Assembly: GCA_001683735.1 (NCBI GenBank)
Contig: LUGG01000019.1
Location: 310,001-374,000 of the forward strand
DNA from: Grifola frondosa
Taxonomy: Eukaryota > Basidiomycota > Agaricomycetes > Polyporales > Grifolaceae
DNA length: 64,000 nt
Direction: 5' to 3'
Part shown: in pieces, positions 13,110-24,931 of the stretch
Position numbering within the stretch: position 1 is the first letter of the stretch
How the letters are laid out: each line of letters opens with the position of its first letter
Made by a program: the position numbers and the translations under genes
The notes under the pieces: model-generated
Databases searched by the model: none
Seen by the model: only the letters and a program-made list of their open reading frames with translations
Told to the model about the DNA's origin: nothing

Positions 13110-14164
13110 GTCTGTGGTGACTGTTCCAACACGAGAGGTACAAGGAGTAGAGGCAACTGATGATCAGACTGTCAGAACTGCCATTAGCAGGACGTAACAG
13201 AGCAGAGGATATACCACATACCCTTGGTAGAGCTGTGGGATAAAATTGTCAATGGATCAATGATGCCCGATCTGAGTCCGCGCAGTTGTAATTAGCAGCA
13301 CCAATCGGAAATGGACTGCGCGCTTCAAAGGGGAGGATGGAAGAGCTCTGCGAGATGCAAGGTGGCAAACTGTAGATGACAGTTTAAGAAAGAGAGGTAT
13401 GCGACACATTCCCATCCGACCGACCAAGCGAGACCGGTGATAGTACGGAGTTGAGGTTAAAGCTGTTCATGTGCTAGACAACCGGTCATGGAAATTGGCA
13501 TAGTCTGGCAGTAGCGGAAAACACCGGTGCCGCTGGATCAAACATTTCCTTATGGAAGGCTCGTATCACCAAGTGGTTGGCGACGACATACGACGCAAGC
13601 TCGGAGCACAGCTGTAGAACTCTGGAAAACAATCAGCGCTCGCCGGCTATGACGCCGAAGCTTGAGAAACATTGCGCACTAGCGGGTTCTACATGTCTTC
13701 CGGGCACGGAGCTGAAGTATAATCGATACTACGGGTCTAAAACGCTAAGACGGATCGATACGGCGAGAATGAAAGCCTAGAAGAAACGATCATAAACCTC
13801 GAGATCTCACTAATAATCAGTGGTAATGATAAGCTAGCAGATCATGGGTATAAGAAAATTAGGGCATCGTTCCCGTGAATGGCCAGACTTACGAGCAATG
13901 TCAGAGATTCATGATGGTAGCAAGTGGGAAGGGGAAGCATATGTACGGCAGATTTGACAGCTGAATATATTACTCCTCGGGTTCGCTTGCCTCGCGTGGC
14001 TTCCAGGTATTATTCGGTTTGTAAGTACCCTCCAATCTCAAAGCGTGGCTCTGCCGCAGGGAACACAGCCACAGCTGCTCTTATACAAGACTTTCACTCT
14101 GGTTCGCACCTTCGCGAACAACATCATACCGCACCTCTCGTAGCCGGCACTCTAGTCGTTTATC
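13110..14164. other. Divergent promoter region, methyltransferase / CDC37
   Basis: About 1.05 kb between two genes pointing away from each other. No open frame here has recognisable content. I see no obvious tandem repeat or RNA gene; it presumably holds both promoters. Confidence 0.5.
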
Positions 14165-15899
14165 ATGCCTCTGAACTATTCCAAATGGGACAAACTCGAA
14201 GTCAGTACTACTGTTGATCGCGCCACTCATCAATTGACCAATTTGTGCAGCTCTCTGACGACTCTGACATTGAAGGGCATCCCAATGTGGACAAAAAGTC
14301 GTTGATTCGGTAAGGCCCGTCGTTCTGAACTCTCCCTTCTACTGTATTCAAGCTCATCGGCGTGCTGCAGATGGAAGCAGCGCGACATTCACGAGAAGCG
14401 TGAAGCTCGCAAACACCACATTGCGCAGCTCCATGCTGAGATCGCCTGCGACGAGGTGCTGCGTAGTCGCTTGCGGCAAATAGTGGAGGATGTCGCGTCT
14501 CAAGGCCCTCCCCACTTCTCTGCGCTCGTGGAACGCTTCAAGACACAACCATCGCCCGAGGCACCTCCTTCAAATGCACCCGAGCCGAAGACTTATGACG
14601 AGATGCTGCTGTCATTGATGTTGCAAGTTTGGGAAACAGCCAAGAAGGACGGCGTGGAGAAGGATGACGCCAGCTTGGGGGATGCGCTTATCAGTGGATT
14701 GAAGCGGCATGTCGTAAAGTTGGGAGAGGTCGTCGACGATCTCAGGAAGCGACTGCATGATGAAGAGGAGGAGCAGAAGAAGAAGATTACAAGCGAAGAT
14801 TTGCACGAGGGTTTCGAATCGCATGTGAGTAACAACTGAGTATTTGCGATAAGCCTGGCTTATAACGTGATCTCAATGTAGTATGTCCCGCCAATCCCTG
14901 AACCCCCAGCGATTAAGGGCGCAATTGTCGAGCCTAAGAAGCACACGGCGACGGAATACGAAGTCATCAATCCAAGAGGTGTGGCGGCAGCGCCCTCGAC
15001 TTTCTCACAAGGCGCATCCTCGTCATCCGCTGCGGTTTCAGACGAGGAAACTGACGACTTGCCGGAGCTCACTCCATCCCTCGAGAAATTCTCGCACCTT
15101 CCTCTTCGTGCGTACGAGGAGTCATGGGAATTTGTCAAGGAACATCGGGACGTCATCGTCCCAGGAGCCGCAGATGCTCTACTCGTCGCTGCATTTAGAG
15201 CACAGAGTCGCGGAGACTCCAAGTGGGCACAGCAATGTGTTCACCAGAGTCTCCTCTTGCAGTACTGCGAGAAACTGGGTAAAGACGGTGTGGCGGTCTT
15301 CTTCCGCAAGTACGTGCACAATTCTCGCCACCATACAATCTGGCTCATATGACGTATTAGGATGGTATCGAGAGATATTCGCGCAACGTCCGTCTTTGAG
15401 AAGGATGTTGCGGACACATACGGACACCTCGGTGGAGCGCGTGCGTATCTCGAAGGCAGAAGAGGCCGCGGGTGGGAATGAACAGATCCAGCTTGTCCCG
15501 GAGAACCCTTCGCAATCAATCACATTTAACGTGCCCGATGGTCCGCCGCCAGAGACTATCCAGCTCGAGGGGCCCGGATTCGAGAATATCGACATCGAAG
15601 ACGTGCGCAAGGCTCTGCAGATGCGATGGGACGTATTCCAATCCTTCAACCCGCCTCTTCAGAAGGCCCTCAAGGCGCAGAGTTTGGATGAAGTGAATAA
15701 GGTGCTGGGCAGGCTGAACGTGGAGAAGGCTGAGGAGATCGTGAAGTTGCTGGACTTGGCAGGCATCTTGAGCTTCTCCGATGGCGGAATCAGAGACGAA
15801 ACGGGACAAAGTAACGAGGAGGATGGGGACGAAGCGGATGAGGAGGATGAGGCCGTGGAAGAGAGCAAGAGCAAGGGTAAAGGCAAGAGTAAAGAGTAG
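14165..15899 (+). CDS. CDC37: Hsp90 co-chaperone Cdc37
   Basis: Cdc37 loads client protein kinases onto Hsp90 in the cytosol. Five exons: 14165-14200, 14251-14309, 14371-14824, 14882-15309 and 15361-15899, about 504 aa. The N terminus MPLNYSKWDKLELSDDSD is the family hallmark (kinase-binding, with the CK2-type serine in LSDDSDIEGHPNVDKKS). A charged coiled coil follows, then the central Hsp90-binding domain (SLLLQYCEKLGKDGVAVFF, KDVADTYGHL), and VPENPSQSI in the linker. The C terminus is acidic and KGKGK-rich. In exon 5, at the GG at 15431-15432, one base too many shifts the frame; on either side the family similarity is continuous. Because Cdc37 is essential in the fungi studied, this is most simply a sequence error. 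Confidence 0.93.
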
Positions 15900-16292
15900 G
15901 CGCATCTCAGTACGTATCTCGGTATTCGATGGGGATTGAACGACCTGTTGCTGTGTATCGCTATGTATCATCTGGTATAACGATTTTTTTCCACACAGAA
16001 TGGAATGTATCACCATTTTTGATACTGATGGTCCCGAGTGTCTTCCCCTGAGCGCTGCCTTTTAGTCCTCCAGTGTTATCATTGGCAAGTGCTTCAATAC
16101 GCTGCATACCTCTTATCCCATCGTCTTCTATCTCAGATCCAGCCATACGTGGCTTCAGGCTTTGCACTTTTACCAATTCGAGTCAGAACATTAGCCATAT
16201 GCGAGACTAAAAGCCTATAGATATACGCAATAAATTACCCTCAGTATCCGATGCTCTATGGTACTGGCAGGTCAGCTGCCTCGATATCAATA
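15900..16292. other. Convergent 3' region, CDC37 / kinase B
   Basis: 393 bp between the stops of two convergent genes, AT-richer than its flanks, containing only UTR-like sequence as far as I can see. Confidence 0.5.
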
Positions 16293-19035
16293 TCAAGCAC
16301 GCTGCATTCCCTTCCTCTTGCTCCTCCGGAGACCAGCATCAGGCTTCTTCGGAACGGGTTCTGACGGCTCCTTCGACGCTCTTGTAGATGAAGGTATCTT
16401 GTCTTCCTCCGATGGCTTCGCCCGCTTGCGCCGCGGGGCTTCCAAGTCCTCAACTTCCATCGCTTTCCGCTTCGAGGGGTTTGGAACAGCTCGTGTCCTA
16501 TCCTCCGACGGCTTCGCTCGCTTGCTCCGCGGAGCTTCTAGGTCCTCCACTTCCGTAGCTTTTCGCTTCGAGGATTTCGCAACAGCTCGTGTCTTCTTAG
16601 GCAGTGGCTTCGTCTGCTTGCGTTTGGAAGGCCCTGCCACAACCTCTACATCTTCCGTGGGAGGTTTCTTCTTCAATAGCTGATCTCCAACCTTGTCGTT
16701 GTCTGGCCATAGGTCATCTTGGGAAAGATATCTGTGAAACAACTCGAGAATAGCGTCATGATTCTTGAGGCGCGTGGCTAGTTCTCGGCTCTGTTCATTC
16801 GCAGCAATCTTCTTCTTTGCCCATGCCTCCTTTTCTGCAGCACTCCTCTTGGGTAGACTCGAATCCGAGAAGGGTAATGATGAATCCGACGAGAATCCTG
16901 AAGGATTATTCGGTGTCCACGCCACACCATAACGCGCCTTGAACCATGACAAGAGTTCATTCAATATCTTGATGAGTGGATGACGAGTCTGACCGGCTGC
17001 GGGGAGGAATTGGAGCTGACGTCCCTTTATCGTCGATATTGTCCCGACTCGCATAATATGGGGCTTCGTGTGACCACACGCTAGTCTACCATCCAAGACT
17101 GTATGCTCTTCGAAGTATCGAACCATAAAAAGGGCGATGTCTGGGCAGTTGTTCCGCAAATAACGGACACCTAGGTAGAGGAGAACGTAAAAGAAGGATT
17201 CCAGATCGTCCTGGATCGTAGCCGGCTCATCAAGTTCCGTTAAGAGCTTGACGGACATAAACTGCCATGTACCCTATTATTCGGTGCGTGTCAACGTCGA
17301 ATGGTGGTTCAAAAAAGCGAAAACCTACCAAACGACGAGTGCGATTTTGCCCACTTTCATTGTCTTCGGCTTCATTGGTATCATATTCTTCGCGGCCTCC
17401 GATGCCATCACCAACCGTATCATCATGACCGCTTCTTTTGGGATACAGCGAAGTTGCAAGCTCCCAGTCGCATAATATCCCTCTGAATACGGTGGATATC
17501 CTGCCGTGTGCATCCACCTCCTCAACTGGCAAGCACAAGATATTGCCATCGCTAATGTCCTGATGCAGTAAACCGGCCTTTTCTACCGCTTCTTTATGAC
17601 CTGCTATGCTTCGCATCAGAAATGATCTCGAGGTATTAAGACGGGGAGATGACCTTTGAAACAATCAGCGACAATTTTGACTAGGTCATAACCCTTTCTA
17701 AATTCACTTGTCGGAAGAGCCACCTCCTTCTCGACAAGACGATAATGAATCAGTGTTTCCAGGTTATCCTGGGGATGCAGTTCGTTCCAAAAGCTCTGTG
17801 TTCGTGCGTGCTGCGCCTTCTCATCTTTATCACGCACATCTCCATGACAAAGAAGTGTTGGGACATGGTTGACACCTTCATTGTTCAATATTCGGAGCAC
17901 GTCACCCTCTCTCCTTGTTGTGCCGTCACCGTCATCACATCGCCACTGATCCTTTAGAAACACGAAGGTCCGGCTTGTCATATCATAAGCAACGTATCCG
18001 CGAGTTCCATGACCGACTATGCATGAAGATTGGAAATGAGGCTTTCCGACCAGATAATGGCGTGACCTTCCAAGTCGTCGTGGATTGGTGGTCGATGTAT
18101 TCAGCCTCCTGGATGTTCGATTCGGCCTAGCAGCATCCCCCCAGTATCGTCAGTAACCGTGAGCTTCCACCATGGCCGGTCTGTATCAAGAGACTTCTTG
18201 AATGCATCCCTTATGTAGTCCGGCGTCGCCTCAACAATGTGTCCCCTCGCCACCTTTTGCGCTCCATCCTCAGCAAGCTCAACCATCGATCTGTGATCTC
18301 TCGAACCTTTCTGTATTAAAGCTGCTGTTAGATCATACCCTTGATGTTCAGGAGAAAGAGAGGTGAACAAATGCAAGAATTCACCGAGCTTCTTCGGCTG
18401 CCTTTTGTAATCGAACCTCGATGTGACGACGACGCCGGCTTTGTCCCAACGGATGATGCGTGCAGAGGCATGAAGGATGAGGATGGAGAACATGAAGTGA
18501 CGTTGCTGGTAATCAAGAACATTCAAAGCGTAGGACTCGAGTTGTTCGCGACCCTGTAGACGCAACTCGGGGCTAATATCCCACATGCCGGGGGACTCTG
18601 GATCCTTATCAAAGGGATCGAGCTCTGCATCATCTTCAGAAAATCGCTTGAATTCCATCCAAAGTCCTTGAGATTCCCAGTGCGGTTGGCCATCAGTAGG
18701 AGCGTGTTTAATAGGAAATAAACCGGCGTTCACGCGGCATCTCGAATGATCGCTTTCATCAACCGTGTTTTGGGTGAGAACAAGCTTGTAGCTTCGACAC
18801 ACATTCTCTCGTTCTATACACGTGAGCTGGCACTATTTTAGCTCACGCAAGACATAGTAGTAGACACACTCACAAATGGATCGTAAATATGTTTACGGAT
18901 ATCGTTGACCTCGCCGCGAGGCATGGTGTTGAAGATAGCCTCGTATTTGGGTCCTGAAACTGATCGAGAAACAAATGGGAGGATGAACTCTGTTATGAAG
19001 TCCTCGTAAGAAATCTCTACGAATCTGAAAGACAT
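16293..19035 (-). CDS. FunK1-type fungal protein kinase B (frameshifted, HQD loop)
   Basis: Same family as kinase A. Exons about 19035-18871, 18813-17654, 17600-17329 and 17273-16293, near 859 aa. It has the beta-3 lysine (FVFLKDQWR), DWELA, GTWQFMS and DDLESFFYVLLYLG, but the catalytic loop reads LLHQDISDGNIL, with Gln replacing the Arg of HRD while Asp and Asn are kept. The C-terminal tail carries two ~30-residue repeats built around SKRKA(T/M)EVEDLEAPR and ends in KRKG, so it is strongly basic and probably nuclear. At the G6 run (plus 18137-18142) one base is missing: downstream similarity to kinase A (RHYLVGKP versus RHFLVGEP) resumes in the next frame. The end of exon 1 is uncertain by three bases. 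Confidence 0.83.
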
Positions 19036-19468
19036 CTTGGTTCAAGAGTTTGAAAATGCAGCGCATTCAAATTGGGAGTATCGCTGAGTGGCACACCTCG
19101 AAGTCTTTCGAAGTACGTCGCGACTTCGCGATCACGTGGTAGTCGCCACACAACCTCAAATGACTGAGGTGTGTGGACTTCCTTTTACTTTTACCTACTA
19201 TTATGAGGCTCGTGAACGCTTGTTCTCCGAAGTGTTTTTCGTTTGTGAGCGTTGTGATACTGCTTATAGTATCTGATAATTTTTTTTTGATATGAATAAG
19301 TATGTGACGGTCTATGGCGCATGCAAGATTGTCGATGTCTGTCTTACAGATTCAGTTTGATATTTACCTGAGATGGCTGAAGTTTGCTGAAGTGCATTCT
19401 ACTAATATAGTTATGAAGTATATACATCCGCATTCCACATTGTCCGTATTACATTTTAGAGAACTCGG

Positions 19469-20996
19469 TTAATCCTTGTCAACTTGCAACCCATATACAA
19501 GCCCGAGAGCCACCCGTGCCGCTGCACGCCTCCGCTCTGAGACGTCTTCCATGCCTGAGATCTCCTCCTTCATGCCTTGAAGCGCAGTCAGCACGCGTGA
19601 TAGGTCGAATGCCGACAGCTCGAAGTCGTCGTCGTCATCGTGCTCGAACAAGTGTTCATCGTCATCCACATTCTCCACAGCGGAGCGAAAGGCGTAGACG
19701 TCTCTGGTGCGGGAGGAACGATCGAGGTGCCAAAAATGCGTCGCGATGTTTCCACGATCTCCGCACGAGAGAGAAGATCGGGGTCGTCCTCATCGTCCTC
19801 CCTGCTCACGTACATTTCGCCTTCCCCACTATAATCAGATACTGATGCCAGCGAACGGTATGATGCGCCCGTGTGTGCCGGCATAAGTCTCTCTACTTCG
19901 TGCTCCACCCCAAGCATCTGTGACGACAGCGACGGAGCCGCTACAAAGTCCGCAAAGTCATCGTCGAAGCCGTTGACTCCCTCGCCGGTCGGCGTCACAA
20001 TCGTCGGCGTCAGCATGTCCTGCCACGCGTCCGCGTCCGCAGCGACGGATGAAATGTTGATCCAAGTCTGTGTCTCAGGCCCGTCCTCCTCGTCGAGCCA
20101 CCGCTCGAGCTCCTCCATCTCCCGCTGCATCCTGCTCTTGATCGATGCCGGTTCCTCGGCGGAGCTGCTGCTTCCATCTACGTCCGCAGAGATGAGCGCC
20201 CGCAGGCCGTCATTTACTTCTTGATCGCGCGCCCAGTCAAGCAGTTCACGGGCGCGGCTCTTCCGCTGGCGAGTAGCATCGGATTGGACAATGGTCGGCC
20301 ACATTATGGTGCTGAGCGCGTCTATAACACGCGGGAGTCCAGGGATACCTAATAGAAACGTATATCAAGCCTGTGTGGGGTGCGGAAGTGAAACCCCAAC
20401 AAACCTGTATCTTCATCCTCAGATGACCTGGTATGATCCTGTGTTGGGAGGCGAAATCCTCGGTCGCCTTCGATGAACTCGAAGCCATGAGTAGACAAGA
20501 ATTCATCCAGGTCCTCATCTTCCTTTGCAGGTGACGTTGTGGTATGGCTGAAGCGTACCGCAAGAGACACCTCTGGATCGTAATGCTCAAGTCGCTTTGA
20601 TATTTCCGGTATGTGTTCTCTATATGGCTGAAGATGATGTCGAAATCGGAGAGGAGGAAAGTGTATAAAGACGTACTTCTCCATCCACCCAGACGTATAT
20701 CACTGCAGGCACACCGACCGCATGATGCGCGCCGAAATCTCTGAACTCTCGTGTCACAAAATGAACGTCCGCTGTATAGTACTTGTTCACGATGGTCCAT
20801 GGGATGCTGTTGGAATTGACATCGATAGCCAACTCCGAAGTATCCACGTTCGAAGATAAGGCCTTGACACCTGAGCGGTGCGTCGGGACAGTGATTGAAA
20901 GCTGTATCCGGAATGAAACATACGTTGCACGAATTGTTGGGCTTGTGCTGACGTCGGCGAGATAATGAGGATCCTACAGCTCGGTGTCTCCGTCAT
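19469..20996 (-). CDS. AAGAB/p34-like alpha- and gamma-adaptin-binding protein
   Basis: Relatives (human AAGAB p34, yeast Irc6) chaperone assembly of AP-1/AP-2 clathrin adaptors in the cytosol. Exons 20996-20924, 20870-20677, 20627-20405 and 20348-19469. The N-terminal small-GTPase-like half starts MTETPSCRILIISPTS (a degenerate P-loop strand) and contains WTIVNKYYTADVHFV, VPAVIYVWVDGE and HGFEFIEGD. The C-terminal helical region FDLSRVLTALQGMKEEI followed by ERRRAAARVALGLVYGL corresponds to the p34 C-terminal dimerisation/chaperone helix. The middle is acidic. Near 19683 one base appears to be missing (CC run in the coding strand): the frame ending in TPFAP and the frame starting AVENVDDDEHLF join if a base is restored. 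The first exon start is supported by splice phase. Confidence 0.8.
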
Positions 20997-21436
20997 TATG
21001 CAGTATAAACTAAAAGATTCCTCGGTGCAGAAATGGCAAATATGCGAGTGTATGCAACCGGATGTAGAGCTGAGTTCACTAGGAGCTTGAGGTGTGACGT
21101 GATGCCGACGATCTGTCACACAAATAACGGTCATAAGCGCCCATATTCTGCTCGTAAACATCCACGATCCACTTTGCTTCCTCCTTCTAGCCTGTTCACA
21201 TAATGGATGTACCTGTCGTTAATCTCAATTAATTATCCCTGTAGGTGTCCTGACTTGGGTGAATGCCAAACTGAATCCCCAAGTCCTAGATAAGTTTCTC
21301 GTCTCGCTCCAAACATCTTGACATTCCATGTCGTTGAAGTTAATGTATCGATTCAAGAATTCTACAAAACCAATCACAGAGCTCTCAGAGACTTTCACGA
21401 TTATGCAGAGCAGGCAGGGCTCCTAGATTCTTTAAG
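20997..21436. other. Intergenic, no gene seen
   Basis: Upstream flank of the AAGAB-like gene running into a dispersed repeat. Only short frames with stops; no motif recognised. Confidence 0.45.
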
Positions 21437-21920
21437 TGAGTAAGATATCGCTCGGTGTTCGTGCCCGTGATGAATTCCCACCGCACAACACATGAGCCCG
21501 GCCCCGATTCCGCTGACAGCTTTCAACACTAAGATAATTGTACCATGGTGCATCGTCAACGCGTCATGGCGTTGTTGATCTGTCAGACGGATTCTCTGCA
21601 AGACCGCTCTGGCCTCGGTTGTCTTTCCTCAATCTATCCGTTATGTCTACATCTCGAAGTGTGGCGACAATACCCAGCGCGTTTACATGAAGAGGCGATT
21701 TAGGGATGTTTAAATGCTTCTCCGTTCATCACTCTGAACAATATGTTCCTTTTGTTGATTTCTCGACGCGCGAGGAAAGCTCGCGAATGTCAAAACTTTC
21801 GAGATCAAAAAATAACCATACAATATTGTGAGATCGGTTGTATATGGGATCGGGATACCGAAAACAGCGTTAAAGAAAGCCTCCGAGCGTCGATTTGCGT
21901 CATTACGGTTCGGTATGGCG
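21437..21920 (+). repeat. Dispersed repeat A, copy 1
   Basis: About 480 bp clearly similar to 41331-41770 in the same orientation. Shared stretches include ACACATGAGCCCG near 21488/41362, ATTGTACCATGGTGCATCGTC near 21536/41408 and TCCGAGCGTC near 21885/41740. Both copies carry many stops and small indels, so neither codes. It abuts the duplicated promoter of AsaB-like gene 1. Confidence 0.8.
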
Positions 21921-23268
21921 ACATTTGGAATGCTGCATCCCGCCGGAGTTCTCCATTCACTTGGCCCGACATTTCTTCACCATTTCCAGCTGACCATTGC
22001 TGACTCATTTTTCTATGTCTCATTTTGACAGGAGATGATGTTATTCTAGGATTCTGTGTCTCGGGAATCGCTGCCAGATGACTGATACAAGTGCTTAGAA
22101 AGGTATACGATGAGAAAGCATCCCCGCAGCCTCCGTTTCCTGACCTTTGGTAAGGATATAAATTAGAAGATTGCTGTCGTGAACTCCCAGCAGAACCACT
22201 ACAGTTTCACTGACATTCGCAATGGCTACCGCTGCTGTGCTTACTCCTCACGACGTCCCCACTACTCTGAACTACTTTTCACCCATCGGTGACGAGGCTC
22301 CTTATCAGTACGTTCAATCACCGCCCGAAGGGAAGCCTCAGACCAATATTGGAACCGACCCGCACCCCGTCGTCGTTCATGATGCTCGCGGAAACGAGTC
22401 AGGTTACACTCTTGATACTACCGGGTTCCAATATGTGAACTGGCCAAGCGTCGAGAAAGACTTCGTAGATGAGGAGACCATAAAGACGAAGTACTACAAG
22501 GAGGTGGAGGACATCTTGAAGAAGGAGGCGGGGGCGAAGCGTGTGTTCATCTTTGACCACACTATTCGGTACGCCTCTACAGGTTCATTTCATCGTATCC
22601 GTCGTTAATCTTGTTGCCCTGTAGTCGCAAGCCTGATCCTGACAGCGGCAAGCCCGTGCAGCTGAACCGTGGTCCAGTTGTGAGCATCCCAACATTCATG
22701 TCCGTCGACAATCAGGATATTGACATCTGTTGCAGGAGCGCGTGCACATCGACCAGACATTCAACGCGAGTGTCGAGCGTGTGCGCTACCACCTCGGTGA
22801 GGATGCAGAGCGGCTTCTGAAGTCGCGTGTGCGCATCATCAACGTCTGGCGCCCCATCAGACACCCCGTTGCCCACAAACCACTCGCGGTGTCTGACTGG
22901 CGGTACCTCGACCAGGAGAAGGACCTTGTCCCCGTGCGCTTCATCTACCCGCACCGCGTCGGCGGCACGTTCAGCGTGCGTTACAACCCGAACCACCAGT
23001 GGTACTACCTGTCGAATCAGACTCCCGACGAAGTCACGCTCATCAAGTGCTTTGACTCGGAGGTGGACAGGGCGCGCTTGACGCCGCATTCTGCGTTCTT
23101 GGACGCGACGAGCCCGGCGGAGGCGCCGCATAGGGAGTCTATCGAAGTTAGGGCTCTGGTGTTTGATAGCGAGTGAAGGATTTAGCTGTTGCCGAGAGGT
23201 CGGGTTCGTTGTATGATCTATGCCATGTTGTATGAATATAGTGCGAAGCGATGAGTTCCCTAGTGACC
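21907..23268 (+). repeat. Segmental duplication carrying AsaB-like gene 1
   Basis: Homologous to 60907-62264 over promoter, introns, coding region and about 90 bp of 3' flank. The upstream part is recognisable by GGCGACATTTGGAATGCTG and GACAGGAGATGATGTTAT in both copies. Retention of introns and promoter shows DNA-level duplication, not retrotransposition. Confidence 0.85.
22222..23176 (+). CDS. AsaB/CmcJ-like hydroxylase/desaturase family protein 1
   Basis: Intact 280 aa protein from exons 22222-22568, 22625-22679 and 22736-23176. It belongs to the GA4 desaturase/CmcJ/AsaB family, fungal non-heme iron, 2-oxoglutarate-type oxygenases used in secondary metabolism; the substrate here is unknown. 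Visible features: PVVVHDARGNES, VFIFDHTIR before the first intron, the HxD motif in ERVHIDQTF, INVWRPI, the distal WYYLSNQTPDEV, and the distal His/Arg pair in PHRESIEVRALVF that would complete iron and co-substrate binding. No signal peptide, so probably cytosolic. Gene 3 is its recent duplicate; gene 2 is more diverged and inverted. No other biosynthetic core gene is nearby. Confidence 0.9.
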
Positions 23269-23375
23269 GAGATTTCGTCGGTTTTAACACAATTGAGATG
23301 GTGCAAGAATTAGTACAACAGGAAATATCACATTGTGGATATATGAAAATACAACCGATAGTCATTGGAGAGGTG

Positions 23376-24708
23376 TCAGACCTCTACGGTCTGCTTAGAG
23401 GACTCTAGGCCATCTGCATACTGAAACTCCCCCGAATTCTCGTACTAAGCGCTCCGTCAAAAAGGGTAAAGTCCGAGCAGGTCGGACGAGAACGCACCTC
23501 CCACATATCAATTGCAACCTGGCAGCTCTCGCGCACGACCCGCGGCGCATCCGGTCTCTGCATCCACTCTTTGAGATAAGGCAAGGCTTCAGGTGTCGCA
23601 ATTCCGCCAAGGGCCTCCGCTGCCTCGTGTCGCACCATGTCAGACTCCTGAGAATTTTGCAATACCTTCAAAAGGGAAGGCACCGCATGTGCGGAGAGTA
23701 GCTGGCCAAAGACGAAAGCAATTTCATGCCTGTCAAAGAAGTCAGAAAGAGATGTGGCATCAAAAAATATGACAAGGCCATACTTAAATAGGGCACTATC
23801 ATCAGAGAACCCAGCAGCAAGTGCATCTACAGCTGCTGGAGTGCCGATATTACGTAGTGCGAACATTGCCCGGTATCGCTCAAAGAGTGGACGACTACTG
23901 TCCAGAAGAGTCGCTCTCAGATTTTGGACGTTTGATTCCGACCTGTCCTCGGACGAGGCTTTGCCGGACAGAAGATGAGACGTGGGGGTGCAGGGTCAAT
24001 AGACGTGTACATCCTGGGCCCAGGTCAGCGATGAACTACTAGAATTCAATGCAGATGACGTACTGCTCTGCAGACGAGGCGGTAGAACTCCAATGCTTCT
24101 TCCCTTCTTCTGAGTTGTCCCATTCAATTTTATCCAGCGCAATCTCGCACGTCTCCCTGACACTCCGTTCGGGATCCGATGCATATTGCTTGAGGATCGC
24201 GATAGACGTGGGGAAGAGATGGCACCCAAGGCCTCTGCCGCCTACGCAAAGGAAAAGAGAAGATTCAGCGGCCACCTTCTCCAGCCAAAAATTACAGAAA
24301 AATATAAAGGGTTTATGGGAAAGGTAAACAGGAAGAGAGGACTCAAGAAATTAACTCACGCACCTCATGCCGCACCATTGGGTTCTCTTTCTCGTTTGAA
24401 AGAACTGACTCTAGTATGGGCAGCGCAGACTTATTCTTCATCTGACCTAGACAGTATGCCAGCTCGTGTTTCAGAAGCGCACTCTCGTCCGCAAAGCCTG
24501 TAGAAATCGGCGAGATTCGATCATCATGTTGCGTGAAGTAGTCAAGACAGTAACAAACCTTTTGAGATAATATTGACAGCATCGTCGTTTTTAAATGCCT
24601 TCAGGGTAAATAAAGCCCTGAATCTGTTGTGCAGGGGCACATTTCCAGACGTATTAAGGAGAGATGCTTCGAGGGCAGCGAGTGTGGAGAGGATGCTTCA
24701 GCCACCAT
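23376..24708 (-). CDS. DOHH: Deoxyhypusine hydroxylase (HEAT-repeat)
   Basis: Completes hypusine on eIF5A using a di-iron centre held by HEAT-like repeats. Exons 24708-24559, 24497-24364, 24241-24064, 24013-23784, 23729-23498 and 23444-23376 give about 331 aa. All four His-Glu iron motifs are visible: [20 protein letters not shown] (split by an intron), [10 protein letters not shown] (split by an intron) and [31 protein letters not shown] and [12 protein letters not shown] mark the two symmetric halves; the C terminus has [13 protein letters not shown]. Three single-base losses break the frame: just after the start (near 24695), in a C4 run (plus 24210-24213) and in a C5 run (plus 23984-23988). 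Each lies where similarity is continuous. Divergent from MRT4. Confidence 0.9.
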
Positions 24709-24931
24709 GGCGAGAAAGAGGAAATTGCAGATCAAGAAGAGAGATAAGATCAACCTTTTGATCGTGAAATTTTGGGAGATAAGATCGACTTTACCCGGCT
24801 CGCTCTGCTTTACGTCTGGAAAATCGTGGTTTTCTGCTTCACTGCTGCATTTGAGACTCGTGTTTACCGACCCCTGCGGTTCTCTCCTTTTTGTGCTGAT
24901 AGGACTGTAATCAACTGTAACAACATTCATA
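24709..24931. promoter_or_regulatory. Bidirectional promoter of DOHH and MRT4
   Basis: Only 223 bp separate the two divergent start codons. DOHH modifies a translation factor and Mrt4 assembles the large ribosomal subunit, so a shared promoter would couple two growth-related genes. No canonical box is unambiguous by eye. Confidence 0.55.
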
